Shown piece by piece: positions 11,235 to 20,600 of a stretch of DNA of 64,000 bases. The DNA lies in assembly GCA_017163975.1 (NCBI GenBank), contig JAFFSR010000265.1:806001-870000 (forward strand), written 5' to 3'. Made by a program: the position numbers and the translations under genes. The number at the start of each line of letters is the position of its first letter. Position 1 is the first letter of the stretch. Below the pieces are notes generated by a model. The model searched no databases. It had not been told where the DNA came from and worked only from the letters and a program-made list of their open reading frames with translations. The DNA is from Anastatus disparis (taxonomy: Eukaryota > Arthropoda > Insecta > Hymenoptera > Eupelmidae).

Positions 11235-11370
11235 GTGTAAGAGTGGGGTTGCTCGACACAGTGGGAGTTACCTTTAACCGTATTCCTGTCTTAAGCTACG
11301 TAAGGGTGGGATTGCCCTACGTTAGCCTCCAACCTCTCCGTCAGTGTAAGGGTGGGGTTGCCCGACACTG
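11235..11370 (+). repeat. Three 25-nt covarying hairpins in the antisense leader
   Basis: Hairpins at 11235-11259, 11298-11322 and 11344-11368 share the plan NNNN-AA-GRG-TGGGRTTG-CYC-N-NNNN. The stems change in a compensating way: GTGT/ACAC, ACGT/ACGT and GTGT/ACAC outside; GAG/CTC, GGG/CCC and GGG/CCC inside. The loop TGGGGTTG is conserved with one change. This pattern indicates selection for RNA structure in the plus-strand transcript. Confidence 0.7.
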
Positions 11371-11610
11371 ATTCCTGACAACTACCACCACCTTCTCGGT
11401 CGGGGTAGGTCCTCCGCTAGTCGATGCGAGTACGCACGACTAGTACATCCCCTCCATGTCTACGTTAAGACTTGGAGGTAACCTTTCCTGTCTCCCTCTG
11501 ACCCCAGCCTGTACCTTATGCCTGTACCGAATGTCACGGAGACACCGCTCATATTATCCGCCGCCGGTAAAGTAGATTCCAACCGTGCTAACCGTCGATA
11601 ATATTGTAGC

Positions 11611-11862
11611 CTGTAAATAATTTATTCTTCTTTTTGCGCTAGTTTGTAACCGATACCGTTCGGAATTTATTAATAATAAGATTGTTAAAAACCGCGCCAT
11701 CGGTAAAAATAAATACCGACCGCCAGAAAGAGATCAATTATATCTCGTAACCTGTAAATAGTATATCTTTCCTTTTAGTTTGTAACCGATACCGTTCGGA
11801 ATTTATTGTTAAGTATAATTTTGTTAAACTGCATTACCGGTAAAACTAATACCGACCGCCTA
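11611..11862. repeat. Two tandem units of about 125 bp
   Basis: Each unit runs from CCTGTAAATA through TTTGTAACCGATACCGTTCG and an AT-rich stretch to TACCGACCGCC. A partial third (CCGCCGCCGGTAAAGTA) precedes them. They lie in the leader of the antisense unit, between the hairpins and the intron. Confidence 0.8.
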
Positions 11863-12321
11863 AAAGACATAATTTAATTTTTGTGTTATCTTGATTATTC
11901 ATACTTTGGCGTACCGCCGTTTCCGGCCAATTTTTCCGAGATTATCATTTAATCGATCAACCTTGTATTAGTTTAAGATCAACTCAATAAATGCAAAGAA
12001 TATTTATTGTGAAAAATATGAAATGCACGACTCATACTCATTTACCAGTTCCGCTAAACCCGTCCTGTAAATCCGCCCCGTCGTTTACCGCTTTAGTTTT
12101 AAGATTTGTTATTTCATCAATTAATTATTATTTAAACTCAATAGTAAATTCCTCTTTCCTTCCATATTAATTACAGTTAAATTTTTATACATTTCTTTAA
12201 ACTTTTCATTCTGGAACTCATTTTTATTTTTATTAAATTCAGTAATTTCAATTTAGTTTATAAGTTTGAACTTTGGCTTATTCGAACCTCCGACCGACCA
12301 TCTTCCAGCATCAACCCTCAG

Positions 12322-12442
12322 GTAAAAAGTAAAAGTCTGATGCCACCGACGCCAACGAGTTGTCTACGGCAACCGCCAGAAAAGCCAAACGTTACAATTG
12401 TTTGTTATTAGAATAAAAAAAAGGACGATTTTGATTTTATAG
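12322..12442 (+). other. Putative leader intron of the antisense gene
   Basis: CCCTCAG|GTAAAA forms a donor and GATTTTATAG|GTTG an acceptor, 121 nt apart and AT-rich. Removal would place the ATG at 12456 a few bases into the second exon. Inferred from splice-site fit only. Confidence 0.4.
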
Positions 12443-12455
12443 GTTGTTCTTCATT

Positions 12456-13469
12456 ATGTCTGCTAATGGTCAAGTTCGGGAGGTTGTGAACAGCCTCCTT
12501 GATGTCATAAAGGTGTATGCCAATCAACCTAGTGCCTCTGCTAGCGGTCAAAATCGGACGGTTGTAAACGGGCTCCTTGACGCCCTAAGGTTTTATGCCA
12601 ATCAACCTAGTGTCTCTAGGGTTGAGGAGGCAGTTCGGCCGGAGATGATAAGTGTGGGAGTGCAAGTGGAGTTGATGAGTAAGAGTGTGGGTGGACAGAA
12701 GGAAAACATTAGTAATCATGTTGGGGTGCAGTGCGGCGTGGGTTTCCGAGAATTAGTGAGTCAAGGCGTTCAGTGTGTGGGTGAAGGTGTTTCTGGGGTG
12801 AAGGTATTATACCTTAGTGGTGTGGACGGTGAATACGCTATGAGTGGCGGCTCAGAGGCCAGTTATAGTGCTGAGAGTCTAAATGGGGACGGTGAAGTCG
12901 ATGAGGCTACTAAAGCGCAGGACGACCGTAGATTTTATCGACCTATGGTTTCGCCGGTGTCACCACTTAATCCGACGGGGGCTGCATATATGCAGATGTC
13001 GGTTCAGGACTCGATGGGAGTGTTGGAGAACATTGTGAATGCTGGTGGTAGTACTGAGGCGGGCGAAAACCAAGAAGGTCCGGTTAGGACTGATGCGGGT
13101 CTTCCGTTAGGGGATCCAACGGGCTCGGTGTCGGGTACTAAGGTTCAGCCCAAGGGAAAGGGGAAAAGGAATATAAAGCGTCCGGTAATTGAGACGGAAG
13201 AGGAGAAGGTGAAAAGAAGAGAGGGTGCTAAAATTAGGATGCGCAGGCATCGTGAGAAGAAGCGTTCGGCGAAATCGGAAGCTGATTCACTTAAGTTGGA
13301 CGATGGGGAAATTCCTAGCGTTCCCAGTGTAGGTGTTTGTTCCGAATGCCTGAAGACAATCGTATACTCGGAACCTTCGGTACGATGCACATGTGGGGTG
13401 TTTTCTCATGCCGCATGTGTGACGACTTCTCCTCATCGTTGTAGGGTGTGTCATCAAAAAGAAAGTTGA
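12456..13469 (+). CDS. Antisense ORF, 337 aa, treble-clef zinc finger protein
   Basis: An uninterrupted frame runs opposite to the provirus genes. The ATG at 12456 (MSANGQVREVVNSLLD) is preferred; upstream in-frame codons are not ATG. The N-terminus contains a twofold repeat of about 25 residues (GQ.R.VVN.LLD....YANQPS). The middle is acidic and Gly/Ser-rich. A strongly basic region (about 251-270, KRREGAKIRMRRHREKKR) resembles a nuclear-localisation or DNA-binding segment. Residues 295-332 hold C-x2-C-x12-C-x-C-x4-H-x2-C-x7-C-x2-C, a treble-clef finger of PHD/C1-like layout. A donor (CAG|GTAAGA) follows directly after the stop, and an acceptor lies at 13753. Base composition is far less AT-rich than the surroundings. 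I suggest a nuclear regulatory protein, analogous in position but not homologous to antisense regulators such as HBZ of HTLV-1. The function is unproven. Confidence 0.65.
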   Translation: MSANGQVREVVNSLLDVIKVYANQPSASASGQNRTVVNGLLDALRFYANQPSVSRVEEAVRPEMISVGVQVELMSKSVGGQKENISNHVGVQCGVGFRELVSQGVQCVGEGVSGVKVLYLSGVDGEYAMSGGSEASYSAESLNGDGEVDEATKAQDDRRFYRPMVSPVSPLNPTGAAYMQMSVQDSMGVLENIVNAGGSTEAGENQEGPVRTDAGLPLGDPTGSVSGTKVQPKGKGKRNIKRPVIETEEEKVKRREGAKIRMRRHREKKRSAKSEADSLKLDDGEIPSVPSVGVCSECLKTIVYSEPSVRCTCGVFSHAACVTTSPHRCRVCHQKES

Positions 13470-13471
13470 TC

Positions 13472-14540
13472 AGGTAAGATGGTTATTTATTAAGAACTTC
13501 CTTTAATGTAATTTTTGGTTGCATGCATTTCATGAAAGATAATAAAATTTTAAGACGACTTTAACTCACGCATTCAGACTTCCCGCCTGACCGTTATTTC
13601 TGGTTATAAATTATATTAGATTTAAAGGTGTCGTCCATATTTACTGTAGTTCAGTATAGCGTGTTAATTTATTATTTAAGCGTTGCGCGTTTGTGTAAAC
13701 ATTCAATTAGAACGGTAATTAATCTTTTGGTTTCTTTATCTTCTTGTTACAGGAAAAGGTCGCCGACGGAGAACCGACTCACCCGGCCAAAAGTCTACGA
13801 GTTGATTGCCTTTGTAAGTTACATTTAAGGTTAGGTTAGTTTATTTGCATTATATAGGGTACTAGGATTTAGCTTTGATTAATACGTTACTATTGTTTCA
13901 TACACTGAGAGAAATCCTATAGTAAATACAACTATAGATTGTATCAAAAACCACCATATTGTACCCGTGATTTGACATTGAAATTTTTTAAATTCTTTTA
14001 ATTTAAGATTTAATATAAATTTAAATTATATCATTACTATTATATGTTACTTATAAAATTTCGAATCGTCTACATATGTTACACACTATATTTTCAATTT
14101 GGTAGAAAAATTTTGAGATCATCGACTCGACATTACTATTTGAAATAGTAAAATCTATTATATTCATAATAAAAAAATTTTTTTTTTTATATGCGTAGTA
14201 AAATTTATTATTTTTATAACATTATATATTTTGTAATATAAAAATGAGTATAATAAAGCTAAGGTACTCCCTAACATAAATAGACGTGTGTTACCTGGTT
14301 ACTATCTTTCATATGCCACTATTTAATTTCTCTGACCCCTTTATTATTTATGGTTTATTAATACGAATGAATGGCAATGATTTATATTTTATAATTTTCG
14401 ATGAAATTTTTATAAAAACTCGAACGGTAAGGATTATTATACTGGTGAACGTTGTTAATTGGGTGTCAAGGTACTTCCATATTTAGTCCTTCCTTAATTT
14501 ATTGTACATAAAAAAAATTTTAATAATAACGTGATGGTTT
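13472..14540. other. Antisense downstream region with further splice-like sites
   Basis: A donor (CAGGTAAGA, 13471-13479), a good acceptor (TTCTTGTTACAG, ending 13752), a GC-richer patch (13753-13813) and a donor (CTTTGTAAGT) suggest a 3'-untranslated exon of the antisense transcript. From 13830 on it is AT-rich with no gene seen. Confidence 0.35.
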
Positions 14541-14543
14541 AGT

Positions 14544-14815
14544 TTAGGCGTATGTTATACTTTGTGGGGGTAACTCCACGTTCAGGGAGCAGATTGACAG
14601 TGATCTTTCAAAGTTTCTATTAGTATGGTTTTGTCCTTCATGGTTACTATTTCCAGGATTAGGTAGTGTAGATATTACGAGGGTACTATGATTCGTGGGG
14701 ACTTGTTGTAAGGGTTGAACTGTGAGGTAGGTAGTATCGGATATTGTTTCTGCTTGTTTCTTGTTATATTCTTGTAGGTTTATTGGATTTGGTTTTTCGT
14801 AACGGTTGGGTTTTT
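14544..14815 (-). other. Open frame overlapping and following the env C-terminus
   Basis: Directly after a run of ten A (minus strand; 14811-14820) inside the env tail, a second frame stays open for about 90 codons to a stop at 14544, while the env frame itself stops at 14764. This may be the remainder of a longer cytoplasmic tail displaced by a one-base length change in the homopolymer, or simply an overlapping open frame. Confidence 0.35.
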
Positions 14816-16629
14816 TTTTTGCAATTTGAGGTTTGACATTTCCAAACCAAAAAAATTGTGATTGTCACTATTATCAGATTGGTGGTAAAGCCAGCTGCAA
14901 CAATAGTGTAACTGCGGTTGCGCTCGTGGTGGTTATTGGCTATTTCTCGGAATTTTGACTCTATCTCTTGCAATGAGATAATATTATTGTTTTGTGTCCA
15001 TTTTCTTAATTGTGCTGTGGTTTCGGTTTTTAGGATTCCTGGTAGGGTGAAAAAGGTTGGAGGTTGTTGGAGAGATAATAGTGGGGGTAGGTCGTAGGTT
15101 ATATTAGGGTTGTACATGTAAGTGTCATTTACGTTTATAGTATTTACTCCATAGATAGTTATGTCTTGATTATGGGCGGTGCATTGGCCGTGTAACGTGA
15201 ATAGTCCTGTTTCCTGTAACTGTACGTTTGTACCTGAGTTTCCTTGACATGTGATGTGTAAGGGCATTGGTTTCAAAGTTGAGTAAAGCCATTCGTCTGT
15301 TGAGTCCAACTTTTTCCAGTAGGGTTTAGGGTCAGTTGTGATTAGTAGATTACAAGTTTTTAGAGATTGTGTGGTCGGTTGTGAATATAGTGAATATTCG
15401 CAATTATGCGGGCTTGAGGGAGAGAGTATTGGATATTTTGGTAGGCAAAAATAGGTCTCTTTATTCCTCAAACAATCTTTTACGTAACTGGCGTCGGTGA
15501 GAAAATATTTTTGTGAATCGGGAGTAACTACTAGGTTACTGTATGCTGGTTTTATACTTGCGTAACCTGTAAGGTTATTATAAATTTCTTTGGGTATTGG
15601 TAAGGTGTGGATTTTATAATTTAGAAATTTTGTGTGATCTGTGAGGGGAAAATCTATTATCATGTTCAATCTTCCTTGGATTAGAAAGATGTTCGTTTGA
15701 GAAAGTGCCAATAATTTTTCCAGCGTTATTTTCGAATGATCGAGCGGAAGGGTATGGTCGTTATTTTGTTTATTTATTACCGTAAGTAAGGTTTGAAATT
15801 GATTTTGACTCAAAATTAAGGGGTGTAGATGTCCATGTTTGGTGCTTTCGATAGTGTTAAGTAAGGTTTTAAGAGAGTCTAAATGGGAATCTAACGATTG
15901 TGCGAATTGTGCTGACCAAATTATCATGGACTGAGCTGCGAGGCTTTTATTTTCTACTGATTGTACCGTAGAGGCAGTGTTGAGTATATTTAACACACCA
16001 TTATGCAATTTGTTAAGTTCTTCTTTGTAGTTGTTAAGGGTTTGATGAATGTGATTTAGGTCCGAACTAATTATGTGCGTTTGATTTGCTGCTAGGTTAG
16101 AAAGTGACTCTTGACTCTGGTATAGAGTATTTATTTGTTGATTGATTTGTTCTCTATCTTCCGCGTCCATGGTACCGAACAGTTTTTTGCTTGCCCATCC
16201 TATGAATTCTATAGGAGCTCCTCTCTTTGCTAGCGTGGGAGATAAATTATTTCCTATGGTGGTCGGGGTGGTGGGAACAAGGATGTTAGTAAGTTCGTCG
16301 AATCGCGATTGAAGATCGTCAAGTTTCTTTTGATAGTAATTAATGGGAATATATTCGTCACATTTGTTTTCGAATACCTTTAAGCAGTCGTTGTAAGTTT
16401 TCTGTAGTTGGGTCTTCTTCCAAGGAATTGGGTCCCTTAAGTTTTGCAAGTCCAAAATTATGGTTATTCGGCAGTGGCTGCGTATGAGTTTTATTTCGCC
16501 TTGAGCCTCATAGAAGATCCCTGGATTTTTCTGTAAGGGTGTGATGCGATAAATTGGTTCTCTAGAATTCGCTACCGACGTGATTATGGTCCATACTATA
16601 AGGATGTTGGTTAAGTAGCTTATAGCCAT
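14764..16629 (-). CDS. env: Envelope glycoprotein (env), insect F-like, 621 aa
   Basis: A single open frame from an ATG at 16629. Residues 1-22 form a signal peptide (MAISYLTNILIVWTIITSVA). A dibasic cleavage site (AKR, 134-136) precedes a region of fusion-peptide type (GAPIEFIGWASKKLFG) and a heptad-like helical segment. Many NxT/S sites follow, then a C-terminal transmembrane segment at about 575-598 (FTTNLIIVTITIFLVWKC) and a basic tail. The order signal-cleavage-fusion-coiled coil-anchor is that of errantiviral Env proteins related to baculovirus F. In that family it mediates membrane fusion and transfer between cells. It starts 103 nt beyond the pol stop and is probably made from a spliced message. 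The frame has no internal stop; only the tail end is uncertain because of an A10 run. Confidence 0.9.
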   Translation of the reverse strand: MAISYLTNILIVWTIITSVANSREPIYRITPLQKNPGIFYEAQGEIKLIRSHCRITIILDLQNLRDPIPWKKTQLQKTYNDCLKVFENKCDEYIPINYYQKKLDDLQSRFDELTNILVPTTPTTIGNNLSPTLAKRGAPIEFIGWASKKLFGTMDAEDREQINQQINTLYQSQESLSNLAANQTHIISSDLNHIHQTLNNYKEELNKLHNGVLNILNTASTVQSVENKSLAAQSMIIWSAQFAQSLDSHLDSLKTLLNTIESTKHGHLHPLILSQNQFQTLLTVINKQNNDHTLPLDHSKITLEKLLALSQTNIFLIQGRLNMIIDFPLTDHTKFLNYKIHTLPIPKEIYNNLTGYASIKPAYSNLVVTPDSQKYFLTDASYVKDCLRNKETYFCLPKYPILSPSSPHNCEYSLYSQPTTQSLKTCNLLITTDPKPYWKKLDSTDEWLYSTLKPMPLHITCQGNSGTNVQLQETGLFTLHGQCTAHNQDITIYGVNTINVNDTYMYNPNITYDLPPLLSLQQPPTFFTLPGILKTETTAQLRKWTQNNNIISLQEIESKFREIANNHHERNRSYTIVAAGFTTNLIIVTITIFLVWKCQTSNCKKKTQPLRKTKSNKPTRI

Positions 16630-16731
16630 TTTATTCGTTATCTTGAGCTTGTTTTATTTCCTGCAACATATAAAAATTTCAAACGTAATTAATGTAATTT
16701 TACAAAAAAAATTATTTTTTTTTTTTTGTAA

Positions 16732-17667
16732 TTATCCGTAAGCCCTTTTGACTTTATCCATATGTTTGATTAATCGTTTTCCATTAGTGGATTCGATGAG
16801 GACATTATTGGATTTATAGATTTCTCTCACTATGAATCTTCCATTATAAAATCTGTCTAATTTCCCTTTTCGAGGTTCTCTTAGAACAAATACTTCCATT
16901 CCTACTTCTAGGTTTTGGGGTCGTGCTTTCTTATCGTACTGTTGTTTACTTTTATATTTTGATTGTATGAGATCATCTCTAGCTGTTTCTCTTAAATCCC
17001 TTAAACATCTAATAAGTTCGCATAGGTAATCATTGTAGGTTTCTATGTTGAATTCGTCGAGTAATACATTTGGGGTTCGTGCGATTTTTCCAAATATCAG
17101 CTCAAATGGAGTGCAACCGATGGATGAATGGACTGAGGTGTTGTATTCGAACATGGCAAAAGGGATTATTTTATCCCAATCTTGTTTGCCTGATCCCCGG
17201 GTACGTAGATAGTCGGCGAGCATAGCGTGACTACGTTCTAGTGAGCCATTGGAAGCAGGATGGAAACTTGTGGTATTTTTAAGTTCGATCTCAAAGATCT
17301 TTGACAATTCTTGTAGTAATTGGCTCTTGAAACTCCTATGGTTATCCGACAATATTATTCTTGGTACGCCGAATTGGGCGATGAAGTGTCTAGCCAAGGT
17401 ATCAGCTATAGTTATAGCAGTCAAATTCGGTATAGGAACGGCTATGCAGTATTTTGTAAAAACGCATTGAATGGTTAATATGTATTTGTTACCAGAAGTT
17501 GTAATAGGTAATGGTCCTACTGTGTCTATGGCTATCTTATAAAAAGGTTCAGAGGGTGTATCTGTTATGATCATCGGCTCTCTAGTTCGGATTCGAGTTA
17601 ATTTTTGTTCTTGACAAACGTCACATTTCCTCACAAATTCTTCTATTTTTTTTTCATTCCTTTCCAA
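16732..17667 (-). CDS. pol: Integrase portion of pol, in a shifted frame
   Basis: This frame has no ATG and directly continues pol after a one-base register change in a run of nine A (17646-17654). It supplies the two cysteines of the integrase zinc finger (CDVCQEQK) whose histidines lie in the preceding frame. The catalytic core follows (IAIDTVGPLP with the first Asp, ILSDNHRSF with the second, and NGSLERSHAML with the Glu), then a C-terminal basic domain (GRFIVREIYKSNNVLIE, a GPY/F-like or chromatin-binding module). The enzyme inserts viral DNA into the host genome. Either the A-run length is wrong or mutated in this copy, or a second -1 slippage occurs on A AAA AAA. Confidence 0.85.
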   Translation of the reverse strand: MERNEKKIEEFVRKCDVCQEQKLTRIRTREPMIITDTPSEPFYKIAIDTVGPLPITTSGNKYILTIQCVFTKYCIAVPIPNLTAITIADTLARHFIAQFGVPRIILSDNHRSFKSQLLQELSKIFEIELKNTTSFHPASNGSLERSHAMLADYLRTRGSGKQDWDKIIPFAMFEYNTSVHSSIGCTPFELIFGKIARTPNVLLDEFNIETYNDYLCELIRCLRDLRETARDDLIQSKYKSKQQYDKKARPQNLEVGMEVFVLREPRKGKLDRFYNGRFIVREIYKSNNVLIESTNGKRLIKHMDKVKRAYG

Positions 17668-20600
17668 TAATAACGTTCTCTTATTCTTCGGTAAGTTTTT
17701 CCCATGCCTCTGTGACCGCCAAATAAACTGGTATGACTTTTAGTTAAGATGTTTTCTATTGCTTCTGGTGGTGGAACTTTACAAATGCCCATACATACTT
17801 CCATCGTAATATCTAAATGTTGCAGATATTTTATTAGAAGTAAGAGAAGTTCGTTCTGCGGGAGCTTATCAGTGATTTCGCCCCTTTTTGCTATTCTGAA
17901 AGACTTCACTTGTTTTTCTACTAGGAATTCCTTTAATGCTTCAAAACATTTTTTTATATTAGATGGTTTTATTTTATCTTTATAACTTTCCGTGACTACT
18001 AAGCTGAATATGTATCGTTTCCGAAATTTAGTGACCATTGCTTCCCCAACGGTAGGTTGTGAATTCGCTAAATGATCTTTATTTATTGCCTGAATGTCGT
18101 ATAAAAGTTGATTGTTTTCAGCTACCATCTGCATGTCTGCTGATACAAAATGGACTAGGTTGTCCTTCGTAAATGTCAGGCATTCTCTGGTAGTAAGGAC
18201 TCTTATTTTCTTATTTTTATTGAAATGAGGTTGTAATATTTCGTTAGATTCTTTCTCGTCGTAGATGCTTGGTGCATGAATACCGTTTCCCTCTTTGTCG
18301 GTTAAGGATTCTGGTATTTCGATTGAGCAATTCTCTTCCTGGGTATCAAGATTGTTACTCGTGGGTTGTCTTGGTATAGGTTCTGCAGGTTCAGAAACTT
18401 CTGGAGTTATCGTAGTCATTATGTCAGGTTCAAGTCCTGATTCCTCTTGATTAGGTTCATGTATTATAGATAATTTACTCCAATCTGGCAAGGCCTTAAA
18501 ATGTGTTGTGAAGGGTGTTGAACGTGCTTTGTTATCTTTAGATTGTGGTTTTAAAGATGTGTTCGTCTTAGAGTTTTTGCACCTTTCGGTAGGTTGAGTA
18601 TTGATGTCGAGACGTTTGGGAAGAGGTTCAGGTTTTCTCGCAGGAGTTGGTAATTGATTGACATTTTTGTTACTTTCGTTTCCTTCGTCGTCGTCGCTTT
18701 GGTTTATAGTTGATAAATGACACAATTCTGACGGCTGATGGAGTCGTGAGGTGAACGGAGTGGAGCGTCCTATGGGACCTCGGATGGGTGACTTATGTGT
18801 TAGGGCTACAGGTTCTTTATATGCTGGGAATGGAGTTGCATTTTCCCTTATTTGGTCCTTCACCCAGGCTGCTGTGTCTATCTCTTTCTCCTCTTTTTGG
18901 TTTTTATTACTTGGTGAATTAGGTAAAGATTTTGTTTCTCTTGTTTCAGGAAATACTCTTCCTTGTCCGCCCTCCCAATCTATTGTGCCATCATCACTAG
19001 AGTCACTACATTGTTCAATTTCCATTTCTCCTTCCCCCTCGGGTTCTTCGTCGGGATTACGAAGGTAAGTATTCATGGAGAAATAGGATCCACCGTCAAA
19101 TTCTTCCAGAAATTGCTTAGTTTCTTCCGGTGTAAATTTGGTAGCTTCTAGTTCTTTCGTTATATCTTGATAACTTTCCTGTTCTTCTTCAGTTGCTAAA
19201 GATTTCCTCATAGTAGATTGAAAGCGAGGGTTAGGCATTTCGTCTTCCGATGAGGAAGATGAATCTATAGATTGGCGTTTTTGACATATTACTGTTTTAG
19301 TATGAAGATAATTTGAGGCCGTGGGTTCGGCCGGTCTGTGCTCATCCAGGCTATCTTGCTGTAACGGTAATTCCGAGGGTTTACTTCCTTGATCCATTTC
19401 TGATTCTGTTTCTGTATCAGAAGGTTCAGCCTCTTTGGTTAAAAGAGAAGGCATAATTGATCGATCCTTCAAGGGTATAGGTATTATTTCTTCCTCTGAT
19501 ACGACTCGGGATTCAAGTTCTGTGTTCTCACTTTCTTGTCTAAGGCTAGGAATAGTGTTAGATTCTTCTGTATCTATTGAGGCGGACGTTGGAGCATTAA
19601 TAACGGGTTCGTTCTGTTTTCTAAAGCGAACCCTTTTTGCTATAGTGCTTCCTTCTAAATCGGCCTGATTACTAGTGCATCCAAGAGGTGGTAACAATGG
19701 TGCATTTTTACCTTCTTTCTTACGTCCTCGGGTAGGTTTTGGGTTTCCTTGGTCTGAAGTATTTACCTTGGTGGTTGTTGCTGCCTGTCTGGCCAGTGAT
19801 GCTTTAGTTGGTTTAGGTTCTCCTGCCTTGAGTGGAAAGGCCATAATTTTTAGTGGGTCTGGGATTGATTCTTTATCAGTTATGGATTCATTATCTGATG
19901 AATCCTCGTTCACTCTAACATCCACAGGGTTTCTAGAAAGTGCGTCAGCATTGGTGTTTAGACGGCCTGGCTTATATATAAATGTATATTCGTAACCTCT
20001 CAGTCTGGCTCTCCAGCGATTAAGCCTACTCATAGGATCCTTTATGCTTTCTATCCAGGTCAGGGGTTCATGGTCGCCATATACAGTGAAATGTCGACCG
20101 TAAAGGTAGTGTTTAAAATACAGTATTGCAGATATTACTGCAAGACATTCTTTCTCGGTGGTAGAATAATTTTTCTCACTTTTATTAAGAGATCGTGACA
20201 TATAGGCCACAGGGCGGTCTTGTCCTGGACTGCCCTGACTAAGGACAGCGCCTAATGCATAATCTGAGGCGTCTACTGTTAAGATAAAAGGTTCGTTGAA
20301 ATCTGCGTTTGTTAAGATGGGAGCTTTACATAAGGCCCGTTTAAGCGTATCAAAACTTTTCTGTTGCTCCTCTGTCCATTCGAATTTGTTTCCTTTCTTT
20401 AGCAACGTATTTAGTGCTTTTGACTTAAATGCAAAGTCTTTAATAAATCTTCTGTAATACCCTGCTAAACCCAAGAATTGTCGAACATTTGTGATAGATT
20501 TGAGTTTGGGAAAATTCTTAATTGCGTTTATTTTCCCTGGATCTGGTTTTATTCCATAACTGCCTATCTTATGCCCCAAATAAGCCACTTCCGGTTTTAG

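Noticed and set aside
13900..13930. CACTGAGAGAAAT resembling a MITE terminus
   Set aside because: No inverted partner or target duplication was found within the provirus.
17249..20000. Plus-strand frames of 70-106 codons opposite pol
   Set aside because: Shadows of the pol frame; no splice sites or independent composition.
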